A stretch of DNA of 64,000 nt from Sediminihabitans luteus (lineage in GTDB: Bacteria > Actinomycetota > Actinomycetes > Actinomycetales > Cellulomonadaceae), in assembly GCF_002797595.1 (NCBI RefSeq), contig NZ_PGFE01000002.1, forward strand, positions 434,001 through 498,000, read 5' to 3'. The notes below the pieces were generated by a model. The model was not told the DNA's origin. It did not search any database and worked only from the letters and a program-made list of their open reading frames with translations. Made by a program: the position numbers and the translations under genes. Positions 18,309-27,500 of this stretch are shown one piece after another (positions within the stretch are counted from its first letter, which is position 1; each line of letters begins with the position of its first letter).

Positions 18309-18323
18309 GCGAGCGTTGCTCGC
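18309..18323. promoter_or_regulatory. Short dyad in the gap before the antitoxin-like gene
   Basis: GCGAGC-GTT-GCTCGC, a 6+3+6 dyad about 115 bases upstream of the helix-turn-helix gene. The stretch 18204-18376 holds nothing else that I can support. Confidence 0.25.
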
Positions 18324-18376
18324 ATCCGTGTGCACGAGTGCGCGGGCTGGCGCAGCCGATGACATCCTCCCCGGTG

Positions 18377-18405
18377 TTGATTCAGGATGAATCGACACGT
18401 AGTCT
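18377..18405 (+). promoter_or_regulatory. Promoter of the antitoxin-like/zeta-like operon
   Basis: TTGATT, a 17-base spacer and TAGTCT form a near-canonical sigma-70-type promoter; the start point would be near 18412. GAGGAGGAAG follows before ATG 18425, so this operon has a leader with a strong ribosome binding site, unlike many genes here. Confidence 0.7.
18379..18393. promoter_or_regulatory. Operator-like palindrome inside the promoter
   Basis: GATTCA-GGA-TGAATC is a perfect 6+3+6 dyad that covers part of the -35 box and the spacer. A protein bound here would block RNA polymerase, which fits autorepression by the adjacent helix-turn-helix protein. Confidence 0.6.
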
Positions 18406-18424
18406 GGTGGCCGAGGAGGAAGCC

Positions 18425-18850
18425 ATGTCTGCTTTGACTGTCGCCGCGCACGAGCCGAGCCTGAGGCTGTCCTACGCCCGAGCTCGGCTGGCTGAGATCG
18501 ATCGGATGCGACAGGTGTACCTGGCCTCGCTCGACGGAGTGCCGCAGCGAGACATCGCCGCGGCGGTGCACCTTTCTCAGGCCAGCGTGCACCGGATGGT
18601 CGTCCGGGCGCGCGCGTCGGGTATCGAGCGGGAGTCGGTCGAGGAGGTCGTGCTGAAGCGATTCGTCGGGCAGTTCTCCACCGAGCAGATGCTCGAGCGG
18701 CTGGCGTCGATGGAGTCGTGGGTGCCGCGGGTCGTCGATCCGGTCGACGGTGTGCTGCCTGGCGACTCCCGGGCCGACCTGGACTCGTTGTGCGAGGACG
18801 GGATGATCAGCGAGGACGAGGTCGATCAGGTTCTCGACGCACGTGAGTGA
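18425..18850 (+). CDS. Helix-turn-helix antitoxin-like protein
   Basis: The 141-residue protein has a predicted HTH (GVPQRDIAAAVHLSQASVHRMVVRAR, about residues 38-63 in two helices) and an acidic C-terminus (CEDGMISEDEVDQVLDARE). ATG 18425 has a strong GAGGAGGAAG site. The next reading frame starts within its last bases (GTG 18843) and resembles a broken zeta toxin, so this is probably the antitoxin and operon repressor of a toxin-antitoxin pair. That role rests on context, the palindrome in its promoter, and my recollection that similar HTH genes precede zeta-family genes in actinobacteria. Confidence 0.7.
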   Translation: MSALTVAAHEPSLRLSYARARLAEIDRMRQVYLASLDGVPQRDIAAAVHLSQASVHRMVVRARASGIERESVEEVVLKRFVGQFSTEQMLERLASMESWVPRVVDPVDGVLPGDSRADLDSLCEDGMISEDEVDQVLDARE

Positions 18851-19501
18851 TCTGCGCGCGCAGACGCACGCTGCGGTGTGCGCCGCTGTTCGTGGCGTGG
18901 TGCCGCTGGACGTGCTGTTGACTCGCGGGGATCAGCGGCGCGTGGTGCGTGAGGCCCGCGACTGGTACCTGGAAACCTTCGCCGGGAGTGTCACGCGCCG
19001 GGGCACCTGTGTGGTCGCGACGGCGGGCCCGTGCGTCCCCTGGATCTGTCGCCGCTGCTGCAGACCGTGTCCACCGAGGTGGCGAACACGGTGCGACACG
19101 ACGCCCTCGCGCAGCGCATGGACATCGTCCTGGAGGCCACCATGGCATCCCCGGCGTACGGGGAGCGTCTTCTGCTGTCCCTCGCGAAGGCCGACTATCA
19201 GGCGCTGGCCATCGTGTCCGTCGAGACCGACCAGGAGTCTGCGCACGCCCGCGCGGTCGAGCGGTGGTGGACCGGCCGCCGGGCCGACCCTGAGCTCGGC
19301 GGCCGCCTTGTCCTGCCTGAGACCATCGACGCCGCCTACCCCGACGCCGGGTCTGCCAGCATCTGCCGCACCAGTGCCCGCAGCCTTGCCGAGACGATCC
19401 GTGCGGGCGGCACCGCGATCGAGCGGGTCACCATCGCCGAGTACGACGACGGTGCGCTCGCCCGACTCGACGCCGACCCGCCACGCTCGCTCGACGCCTG
19501 A
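18843..19501 (+). pseudogene. Zeta-toxin-like gene, disrupted by an internal deletion and frameshift
   Basis: From GTG 18843 one frame encodes an N-terminal helix region ending GTCVVATAGP, exactly where a zeta P-loop (GPPGAGKS-type) should begin. At about 19030 it becomes nonsense. A different frame carries the rest to 19501: RMDIVLEATMAS, then ERWWTGRRADPELGGRLVLP and the C-terminus, the middle and end of an actinobacterial zeta-type kinase. The Walker A residues and the catalytic Asp/substrate region are absent. The downstream part could be read from GTG 19031 as a 156-residue product without ATP site. Zeta toxins phosphorylate UDP-GlcNAc; this copy should be dead. Confidence 0.68.
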
Positions 19502-19614
19502 CACACCTCGGCAGCGGGCGGGGGGCGACACACGGTCCGGACGCTCGACCCCGTCGTGCCGGCCGCCGTCTCGTTGCCGCCAGCGACGCGAGCGCGCTCG
19601 GCGTCGTCGTCCGG

Positions 19615-22146
19615 CTACAGGCGGGGATCCACCGCGTCCGACTCGAGGGCGAGGACCCCGAACGCCAGCTGGTGCACGGACCACAGCGGGTCGCCGGCGA
19701 CGAACCGGGACAACGCCTCGAGCCCGAGCGCGTGCTCGCGCAGCGCGAGGCTCTTCTTGCGGCCGAGCGACCGGCTGCGCAGGAGGTCGAGAGAGTCGGT
19801 GTAGTCCGGTCCGTAGACGAGCCGGAGGTACTCACGTCCACGGACCTTGAGGCCGGGCTGGACCCGGGCGACGGGTTCGACGGGCTTGACGACCATGCCC
19901 TCGCCGCCGGCGGCCGTGAGGTCGAGCCACCACCGGACGGCGTCGGCGCGTTGCGCGTCGTCGGTGAGGTCGACGAAGCGGTGCCGCGTGTGCGTGACGA
20001 GGGGGTCGCGGAGCGTGGCGATCTTCTCGAGGTGCCACCGGTGCGACTCGGTCGCGGCCAGGGTGCGTCCCTCCACGGCGAGGATCTGGAACGGTGCGAG
20101 CGTCACACCGTCGAGCCCGTGGGTCGGGGCGACGTGGGCCGCGTACGCGGTGCGGTACGCCTCGGCGTTCTCGGCGCGTCGAGAGGTGCGGGCGGTGAGG
20201 TCGGACACGTCGAGGCCGCGCGCTGCGGCGGCCGCGAGCGTCGTGGCGGCTGCCGGGAGGGCCGCGTGCGCGGCGGCGCCCACGGACGCGTACTGGTCCT
20301 TGATGAGCCCGATCGCCTTGGCGGACCAGGGCAGCAGCTCGCAGTCGAGCGCGAGCCAGTCGGTGTCGAGGTCGTCGAACAGCGGGGAGACGGCGTCGCG
20401 CACCCGGTCCACCAGCGCGGGGCCGGGGAAGAACGGGCGTCCGGTGCGGGTGTAGACCGCACCCGTGCTCCCGTCGGCGACGCCGAAGCGTCGCGCGGCC
20501 ACGGCCTCGTCGCGGGTGACGACGGCGATCGCCCGCGAGCCCATGTGCTTCTCCTCGCACACGACCTCGCGCACGCCGGCCTCGGCGTACTCGGCGAACG
20601 CCCGGTCGGGGTGCTCGAGGTACCCGGGCGTCGTCGACGTCGGCGCGGGCGACATCGTGGGCGGCAGGTGCACCAGCCAGCGCGGGTCGACGGCGTACCT
20701 GCTCATGACCTCGAGCGCCGCGGCAGCGTTCTCCTCGGGGATCTTGACCCGGCCGGCGCGCTCGGTCACGAGCCAGCGCGTGCCGGTGACGTCGTCGATC
20801 GCGAGCGTCGAGGGTTCGCGCTCGACCACCGTCGGCGCGAGCGGCCGGACGGGCGGGTAGTGCTCGCGGACGGCGGCGACCTGGACGATCTCGCGCTCGG
20901 GGTAGCGCAAGGCCGTCAGGTGCCCGCCGAACACGACCCCGGTGTCGAGGCAGATCGTGTTGTTGACCCACTCGGGCTCGGCGGTGGGCGTGTGGCCGTA
21001 GACCACCGTCGCCGTGCCGCGGTACTCGCGCGCCCAGGGGTGGCGCACGGGCAGCCCGAGCTCGTCCGTCTCGCCGGTCGTGTCCCCGTAGAGCGCGAAC
21101 GCGCGCACGCGCGCAGACGTCCGGCCGTGGTACTTCTCCTTGAGCCCGGCGTGCACGACGACGAGTCGACCGTCGTCGAGCACGTAGTGGCTGATCAGGC
21201 CGTCCATGAACGCGAGAGCCCGGGCACGGAACTCCTCGCCCGCGTCGTCGAGCTGCGCCAGGGACTCGGCGAGACCGTGCGTGACCTGGACCTTCGCGCC
21301 GCGCAGCGCGCGCACGAGCTTGGCCTCGTGGTTCCCCGAGACGCACAGCGCGGTCCCGGCGTCGACCATGCCCATGACGAGCCGCAGCACCCCGGGGGTG
21401 TCGGGCCCACGGTCCACGAGGTCACCGACGAACACGGCGGTGCGCCCCTCGGGGTGGGTGGCGCCCACAGGGCTGCCCGCAGCGTCGACGTCGATCGCCC
21501 AGCCGAGCTTCTCGAGCAGGGTGCGCAGCTCGGCGGCGCAGCCGTGCACGTCGCCGACGACGTCGAAGGGCCCGTGGAGGTCGCCACGATCGTTCCACGG
21601 CCTCTCGGGCACGACGACGGCCCCGGCCACGTCCTCGGGCGTCAGGACGTGGACCCGACGGACCCCCTCCTTGCGGATCGAGCGGAGCGAGCGGCGCAGG
21701 TCGCCCCGCTGGCGCGCCACGACGTGCGCGCCGTGCTCACGGTCCGTCCGGGCGCGATTGCGCTCGACGGCCACGGACTCCGGCACGTCGAGCACGATCG
21801 CGTCCACGAGCACGTGGTTGGCCTTCGCGACCTTCACGAGCGACGCACGCGCGGACGACTGCACGTTCGTCGCGTCGACGACGGTGAGCAGCCCGCGCCG
21901 CAGCCGCACGTCGACCACGTGGTGCAGCAGCTCGAAGGCGTCCGCGGTCGCCGACTGGTCGTTCGCGTCGCCCGAGACGATCGCGCGGTACGCGTCCGAG
22001 GACACGACCTGGGACGGGGCGAAGTGCGTGGCGGCGAAGGTCGACTTGCCGCTGCCCGAGACGCCCACGAGCAGGACCAGGCCGTTCGCGGGCACGCGGA
22101 GCTCGCGCACCGGGGCGTCGGGCTGCGTGGAGGTCGGCTCAGGCAC
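19615..22146 (-). CDS. pnkp: Polynucleotide kinase-phosphatase-ligase, RNA repair (bacterial Pnkp)
   Basis: Bacterial Pnkp heals and seals broken RNA, typically tRNA cut by ribotoxins. Three modules are visible in its 843 residues: a 5'-kinase with GVSGSGKST (residues 28-36) and VVDATN; a metallophosphoesterase with GDVHGC (about 199), GDLVDRGPD and GNHEAK; and an adenylyltransferase with the nucleotidyl-lysine motif EEKHMGSRA (about 532). The length fits the Clostridium thermocellum enzyme (870). GTG 22146 overlaps the hen1 stop by eight bases, so the two are coupled. Full ligation needs Hen1, its known partner. Confidence 0.94.
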   Translation of the reverse strand: MPEPTSTQPDAPVRELRVPANGLVLLVGVSGSGKSTFAATHFAPSQVVSSDAYRAIVSGDANDQSATADAFELLHHVVDVRLRRGLLTVVDATNVQSSARASLVKVAKANHVLVDAIVLDVPESVAVERNRARTDREHGAHVVARQRGDLRRSLRSIRKEGVRRVHVLTPEDVAGAVVVPERPWNDRGDLHGPFDVVGDVHGCAAELRTLLEKLGWAIDVDAAGSPVGATHPEGRTAVFVGDLVDRGPDTPGVLRLVMGMVDAGTALCVSGNHEAKLVRALRGAKVQVTHGLAESLAQLDDAGEEFRARALAFMDGLISHYVLDDGRLVVVHAGLKEKYHGRTSARVRAFALYGDTTGETDELGLPVRHPWAREYRGTATVVYGHTPTAEPEWVNNTICLDTGVVFGGHLTALRYPEREIVQVAAVREHYPPVRPLAPTVVEREPSTLAIDDVTGTRWLVTERAGRVKIPEENAAAALEVMSRYAVDPRWLVHLPPTMSPAPTSTTPGYLEHPDRAFAEYAEAGVREVVCEEKHMGSRAIAVVTRDEAVAARRFGVADGSTGAVYTRTGRPFFPGPALVDRVRDAVSPLFDDLDTDWLALDCELLPWSAKAIGLIKDQYASVGAAAHAALPAAATTLAAAAARGLDVSDLTARTSRRAENAEAYRTAYAAHVAPTHGLDGVTLAPFQILAVEGRTLAATESHRWHLEKIATLRDPLVTHTRHRFVDLTDDAQRADAVRWWLDLTAAGGEGMVVKPVEPVARVQPGLKVRGREYLRLVYGPDYTDSLDLLRSRSLGRKKSLALREHALGLEALSRFVAGDPLWSVHQLAFGVLALESDAVDPRL

Positions 22147-23533
22147 GTCGGAACACCGCCATCTGCGTGGGGGTGCCGCGCTCGGGGTCGACGTCTCCCA
22201 CGCCCTCGAGCTCGACGAGGTAGCCGTGCTCGGTCGCGACGTGCTCGGCCCAGTCGCGGAACTCGGCGCGGGTCCACTCGAACCGGTGGTCGCTGTGGCG
22301 CATGCCGTGCAGCCCTTCGTAGTTCGGGTTGTACTCGGAGTTCGGCGTGGTGACCACGACGGACCCTGGCCGCGCGGCCCCGAACACGACACGCTCGAGC
22401 GCGGGCAGCCGCGCAGGGTCGACGTGCTCGACGACCTCCATGAGGACGGCGGCGTCGAAGCCGCTGAACCGAGGGTCCTCGTACGTCAGCGCGCCCTGGA
22501 AGAGCTCGATCCGCTCGGCCTGCCGTTCGCTCAGGGTCTCGAGGTGCAGGCGGCGGGCGGCAGCCTGGAGGGATCGGGTCGAGACGTCGGACCCGGCGAT
22601 CCGGGTGAGCTGCGGCTCGCGGACGAGGACGTCGAGGAACGCGCCGGGGCCGCACCCGAGGTCGATCACCGAGCGTGCCTCGAGACGGCGCAGCACCCCC
22701 ACGACGGCCTGGTGGCGCAGGGTGTGGAGCGGCGAGCGCGGGCCGTGACCGTCGGCTCCCGCCGCCTCGTCGCCGTGGTCCGTCCCGACGGGCGAGTCGT
22801 CGAGCTCGGCGAGCCGTTCGAGGGCCGCATGGGCGAGCGGCGCGCTCCGGGCGAGGTAGCGGCGCGTGATGAGCTCGCGCTCCGGGTGCGTCGCGAGCCA
22901 TCCGTCGCCCGAGCGGAGGAGCTTGTCGACCTCGTCGTCGTTCTGCCAGTAGTGCTTCGCCTCGTCCAGCACGGGAAGGAGGACGTGGAGCTGGTTCAGG
23001 GCGTCGGCGAGCCGCACCGTGCCCGTCAGGGCGAGGCGGACGTAGCGGGACGGGCCCCAGTCGGGAAACCGCTCGTCGAGGGGGATCGGCTCGGCGTCGA
23101 CCTCCCACCCGAGGGGCGTGAAGATCCGCCGGGCGATCTCGGGGCCACCACGGCACGGCAGCACGGGGATCTCGATCTCGAGGGGGATCGGGGAGTCGGC
23201 GAGAGCCTGGCGCGAGTCTCCCCGTCCGCTGCGCGCCGTGGAGAAGACGTCGGCGATCGCCGAGCCCAGCATCGAGGAGGCCGCGTAGGAACGGTCGTTG
23301 ACGTACTGCGCGAGCGAGAAGTCGTGCGTGCTCCCCTTGGACGAGCGCGCGAGCCGGACCGGGTCGATCTCGAGCATCACGGCGACCGTGCAGCGCTCCT
23401 CGGTGGCCTCGGGGTACAGGACCGTGACGGTGCCGAAGGACTGGCGGAACTCCTGGACCCGGTCGGGGTGCTTGAACAGCAGGTAGCCCAGGTCGGTCGC
23501 CGGTCGATGCGTCGTCGTCAACGTCAGGAGCAC
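22139..23533 (-). CDS. hen1: RNA 3'-terminal ribose 2'-O-methyltransferase Hen1
   Basis: Bacterial Hen1 activates the Pnkp ligase through its N-terminal domain and methylates the 3'-terminal ribose so the repaired RNA resists a second cut at the same place. The 464-residue protein starts VLLTLTTTHRPATDLGYLL, typical of the family. The methyltransferase part has VIDLGCGPGAFLD (about residue 291) and the metal-binding EVVEHVD (about 366). GTG 23533 has CATACT six bases upstream. It is the first gene of a two-gene operon with pnkp. Confidence 0.94.
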   Translation of the reverse strand: MLLTLTTTHRPATDLGYLLFKHPDRVQEFRQSFGTVTVLYPEATEERCTVAVMLEIDPVRLARSSKGSTHDFSLAQYVNDRSYAASSMLGSAIADVFSTARSGRGDSRQALADSPIPLEIEIPVLPCRGGPEIARRIFTPLGWEVDAEPIPLDERFPDWGPSRYVRLALTGTVRLADALNQLHVLLPVLDEAKHYWQNDDEVDKLLRSGDGWLATHPERELITRRYLARSAPLAHAALERLAELDDSPVGTDHGDEAAGADGHGPRSPLHTLRHQAVVGVLRRLEARSVIDLGCGPGAFLDVLVREPQLTRIAGSDVSTRSLQAAARRLHLETLSERQAERIELFQGALTYEDPRFSGFDAAVLMEVVEHVDPARLPALERVVFGAARPGSVVVTTPNSEYNPNYEGLHGMRHSDHRFEWTRAEFRDWAEHVATEHGYLVELEGVGDVDPERGTPTQMAVFRRA

Positions 23534-23539
23534 CTTGGC

Positions 23540-23545
23540 AGTATG
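23540..23545 (-). promoter_or_regulatory. -10 element of a predicted leaderless promoter for hen1-pnkp
   Basis: CATACT on the minus strand, six bases before GTG 23533. Confidence 0.4.
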
Positions 23546-23642
23546 GCGGATCGAGCACGGCGCGCCCGTCGTGGGGACGCCGGACGCCGCCGCGTGTCGG
23601 CACGCCGTCGCCGGCGGGTGCTCGATGGTTATGGTGTCCTGC

Positions 23643-24008
23643 ATGGCAGGCCACAGGATCTTCTCGACGAGCTTCGCGAGCATCTACCCCCTCTACGTGA
23701 CCAAGGTCGAGCGCAAGGGGCGCGACGCCGCGGACGTCGACCAGGTCGTGACCTGGCTCACGGGGTACGACGCCGACGGGCTGCGTGCGGCCGTGGACAC
23801 CGAGGTCGACCTCGAGACGTTCTTCGCGCAGGCGCCCCGGATGAACCCGAACGCCGAGCTCATCACCGGCGTGATCTGCGGTCACCGGGTCGAGGAGATC
23901 GAGGACCCGCTCATGCAGCAGATCCGCTGGATGGACAAGCTCGTCGACGAGGTCGCGCGCGGCAAGAAGATGACGTCGATCCTGCGCACCCCTCCCGCCG
24001 CGGGCTGA
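23643..24008 (+). CDS. DUF2200 family protein
   Basis: The product of 121 residues contains FASIYPLYVTKVERKGR, VDQVVTWLTGYD and ITGVICGHRVEEIEDPLMQQIR, which I recognise as DUF2200, a cytosolic family of unknown function. ATG 23643 is preceded by TATGGT seven bases upstream and no ribosome binding site. It is divergent from hen1 across a gap of 109 bases and is followed within three bases by the next gene, so the two probably form an operon. Confidence 0.88.
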   Translation: MAGHRIFSTSFASIYPLYVTKVERKGRDAADVDQVVTWLTGYDADGLRAAVDTEVDLETFFAQAPRMNPNAELITGVICGHRVEEIEDPLMQQIRWMDKLVDEVARGKKMTSILRTPPAAG

Positions 24009-24011
24009 CGC

Positions 24012-24485
24012 GTGGCGGGTCGTGACGCCACGGTGCACCGGCGCGGGAGGGTGCACGAGCATCACGCGCCCGGCTGGCTCCCGGCCGGGAGCCGGGCGGA
24101 CGTCGTCCGCGACCCGGGCGGGGACGTGCCCTCACCGACGTGCCTCGTCCGGCTCCTGCTGGAACGCGACGGCGAGGTCTTCTGCGTGCCGCGCGAGGAC
24201 GGCGCGACGCGCCTCGACCTGCCGACCCGCGTCGTCGGGGCGCTCGATCCGCAGGTCGTCGCCGACGCCCTCGCCAGGGAGGTGGTCGGGCACGGCGCTC
24301 GGCCCGAGCTGCTGGGGTACGTGCGCAACGTCGTCACGACCCCGGACGCGGGGTACCCGTGGCCTGCGCCGCTCGCGCACTTCACGGTGTGGGCCGTCCG
24401 GGGCGTCCCCGCGGTCGCCGGGACCTGGGTGCCGGTGCACGACCTGCGGGAGCGGCACTGGTGGCCGCTCGTCGGAACGGTCTGA
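24012..24485 (+). CDS. Nudix-like protein lacking a recognisable Nudix box
   Basis: The 157-residue product runs LVRLLLERDGEVFCVPRE, LDLPTRVVG, a helix and YVRNVV.YPWPAPLAHFTVWAV, the strand order of a Nudix fold. The catalytic GX5EX7REUXEEXGU motif is not present: only LAREVVG stands where REL.EE would be. It is either a degenerate Nudix hydrolase or a Nudix-fold binding domain. GTG 24012 follows the DUF2200 stop by three bases. Confidence 0.6.
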   Translation: MAGRDATVHRRGRVHEHHAPGWLPAGSRADVVRDPGGDVPSPTCLVRLLLERDGEVFCVPREDGATRLDLPTRVVGALDPQVVADALAREVVGHGARPELLGYVRNVVTTPDAGYPWPAPLAHFTVWAVRGVPAVAGTWVPVHDLRERHWWPLVGTV

Positions 24486-24500
24486 GACCGGGGACGACGA

Positions 24501-24530
24501 ACGGGGCGGGGCCGTCCGGCCCCGCCCCGT
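24501..24530. terminator. Bidirectional terminator
   Basis: Perfect 13-bp stem ACGGGGCGGGGCC with a four-base loop between two convergent genes (Nudix-like, stop 24485; beta-galactosidase, stop 24540). Confidence 0.8.
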
Positions 24531-24539
24531 CGCGGCTCG

Positions 24540-27500
24540 TCAGAGCGCGCCCAGGTCCTTCCAGGCGCCCCAGGCGCCGGCCCGTGGCTCCTGGTTGCGG
24601 TTCCACCACTGCGCCTGCCAGCGGTGGCCCGCGTGCGTCACGACCTCACCGCCGGTGTAGATCGTCGACGCCGCCCATGCCGGGTCCGCGGTCGCGTCCG
24701 ACGCGTCGCACGCGCCAGCCGACGTCCACGGCCCGTACGCGTCGCCAGGCTCCTGGTTGCGCGTCCACCACTGCGCCGTCCAGAGGGTGCCGTCGTGGAC
24801 GACGACGTCGGCCTTGACGTAGACGGCGGAGGCGGTCCAGGACCGCCGGTCGCCGGCCGTGCAGGCGACCGGCGCGCCCACCTCGGCCCAGGCGCCCGTG
24901 ACCGTCGACCCGGGCTCCTGACCCCGGGTGGTCCACAGCGCGACGTACACGACGCCGTCGACCGCGACCCGCTCGCCCGCGGCGTAGGTCGTCGTCGCGC
25001 TCCACGCCGGGGCGAGGACCGTGACCTTCACGGACCCGGTGACGTCCGAGCCGTCGACGGCGGTCGCCGTGACCGTCGTCGTGCCCTCGACGAGGGCGAC
25101 CACGACGCCGTCGTCGACCGTGGCGACGGCAGGGTCGCTGCTGGACCACGTGACGGACCGGTCGACGGCCGAGGCCGGGCTCACGTCGGCCGTGAGCTCG
25201 AGCCGGTCGCCCGCCGCGAGCGACACCGCGCCGTCCGTGACGCCGTCGCCGTCGAGCGTGATCGACGCCACGAGCGGTCGCGCGAGAATCTCGTCGAACC
25301 CCTGCCCGCCCACCCGCACGGCGACGGCGTCGGCCGAGGTCGCGCCGGACCGGTACGTGTACTCGAGCACGCCGCGACCGTCGACGGTGACGAACGCCAC
25401 GTGGTCGAGGCCCTCGACGCCGGAGGCGGTGCCCTCGACGACGACCACGGACCCGGGGGAGTAGCCCGACCCGGTCAGGGTCACGTCGTGCGTCTCCGCG
25501 TCGAACGCCACGTCGAGCGTGGGGTCCGTCGCGGGGAGTACCTCCCGCAGCCCCGTGTGCGAGAACCCGCCCGCGGCCGTCGCGCCCTTGGTCCAGGCGC
25601 CGGCCACGGGCGTGAGCGTCCCGTCCTGGACCAGCATGTACGCCACGGAGGTCGGCGCCGAGCCCTCGGGGAGGGTCATCGGCAGATCGCCGTCCTGGTT
25701 GCCGTCGTTCGTGGCGAACGTGACCTCCTGCGACCCGAGCATGCGGTTGTCGGCGTCGTAGACCGCGGCGATGCTGCGGATCTTTCGGCCGTCCTGCTCG
25801 GTGCTGAGGAGGTATCCCACGGTCGCGCTGTCGTCGTCGACTGTGGAGGTGAGGCGGATGACGTCGACGGGCTCGTCGATCGCGTCGCCTGCGACGGTGA
25901 TCTGCGGGTCGCCCCACACGGACTGGACCGACGCGTCACCACCCGCAGGGATCGCCACGAGGCGCAGGGCCTCGTACGGGCTACCGTCCTCGGCCGTGAG
26001 GTCGAGGTCGAACCGGTAGAGGCCCTGACGGACCTCCAGGTCGCCGGCGTAGTCGGCGTTCGCCATCACCGGCGAGCTGCCGAGCCTGACCCAGCCGTCG
26101 GTCGGCAGGGTCCCTCCGGTCGGCGTCGGTGCGGCCTTCGCGTAGTACCCGTTGGTCAGTGTCGACGCGTCGCTCGCGCCCCAGACCTCGAAGCGGACGG
26201 CGGGACCGTCACCCTCGGAGGTCGACCCGTCGGGCTGCATGGTCCAGTCCACCCCGACGTCGGCGGTGAAGCGCAGCGCGTCGCCGTGGGACACGTCGAG
26301 GTCGAGCACCTGCTGGGCCCGGCCCGCGAGGCCGTGCTCGTAGGTCCTGACGACCGCGTCGTCGCCCTCGCCGCTCGCACGCAGCCGCACCGAGGTGTCG
26401 TCGCCAGACCCCTCGACGCGGTCGAGGTACGTCGCGCCGTCACCGCTGTAGGCGTACAGGAGGTTGCCGTTCAGGACCGCCGAGCGGTCCTCGCCGTCGC
26501 CCGTGAGGGACGTCGGCACGGACACGAGGTCGCTCAGGTACGACTGCGGCCCGTCGGGCGCCTGAGCCCGCTCGAAGTTCACCGTGTAGAGCTCCGTGCC
26601 GGCACGAACCTTCGCGGTGCCCGGGACGTCCGACGCCTGGGTGACGTTCACGAAGATCCCCTGGTCGGCGTCGGCGCCCACCGTGGGGACCTTCGCCCCC
26701 GCACCGAGGACGACCGTGTAGTCGTGGTCGTCCGCGGAGTACCCGGGCAGCGGCGCACCGTCGAGGGTGACGGAGTGCAGCTGCGGGTCCTCGGGCAGGT
26801 CACGCGTGACCCGCGGGTCGCCCCACACGCCCTGGTCGTGCCCGTTGTCGCCGTTGGCGTTCATGACCAGGCGCAGCGCCTGGTAGTGCTTGGTCACCCC
26901 GTCCTCGACGTAGGTCAGGGGCACGTCCGTGAACGCGTGATCCTTCTTGCCCGTCATGACGGCACTTGCGGCGAGCTTCGTCCACCCGGTCGTGACGATC
27001 GTCCCGGTCCCCGCGGCACCGGGCGCCATCGGCGCGTAGTAGGCCGACGTGAGGCGGCTGACGTCCTTGTGCGCCCACACCTCGAAGATCACCGACGAGC
27101 GCGTCGCGCCGCTCCCGGTCCACTTCGACGGGTCGATCCCGCCGACGCCGGAGAACGACCGTGCGTCGAGGTCGGAGATGTCGAGGTCGAGGATCTGCTC
27201 GGCGTTGCCCTGGAACCCCTTGTCGAACAGGCCGCTCGCGGTCTGCAGGCCTGCGCCGGTCGTGCTGAGGTTCTCCGCGATCCGGCCGTAGCCGCTGTAC
27301 GCGTACAGCAGCGTGCCGACGCCGGGGCTCGCGCCGGTGTAGGCCCCCGAGGCGGAGACGGTCGCCGGGACGTCGACGAGGTCGGGCACCGACACGACCG
27401 GGCTCGGGGTGTCGCCCGCGGCGATGCGGACCGTGTAGTCCACGGTCGACGAGCCCGAGGTCACGTGGAGCACCGCGGTGCCGGGTACGGCGGTGGGCTG

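Noticed and set aside
18843-19501. Programmed frameshift joining the two parts of the zeta-like gene
   Set aside because: No slippery heptamer is present at the switch, and the Walker A segment is missing altogether, so a frameshift could not restore a working protein.
19031-19501. Functional stand-alone 156-residue protein from GTG 19031
   Set aside because: It could be translated but lacks the ATP-binding half and has no ribosome binding site; it is best read as the remnant of the toxin.
18080-24540. Integrative element with tRNA-derived attachment repeats
   Set aside because: I found no second copy of the tRNA-Val 3' end on the right side and no integrase or transposase gene in the segment, so only a loose island is suggested.
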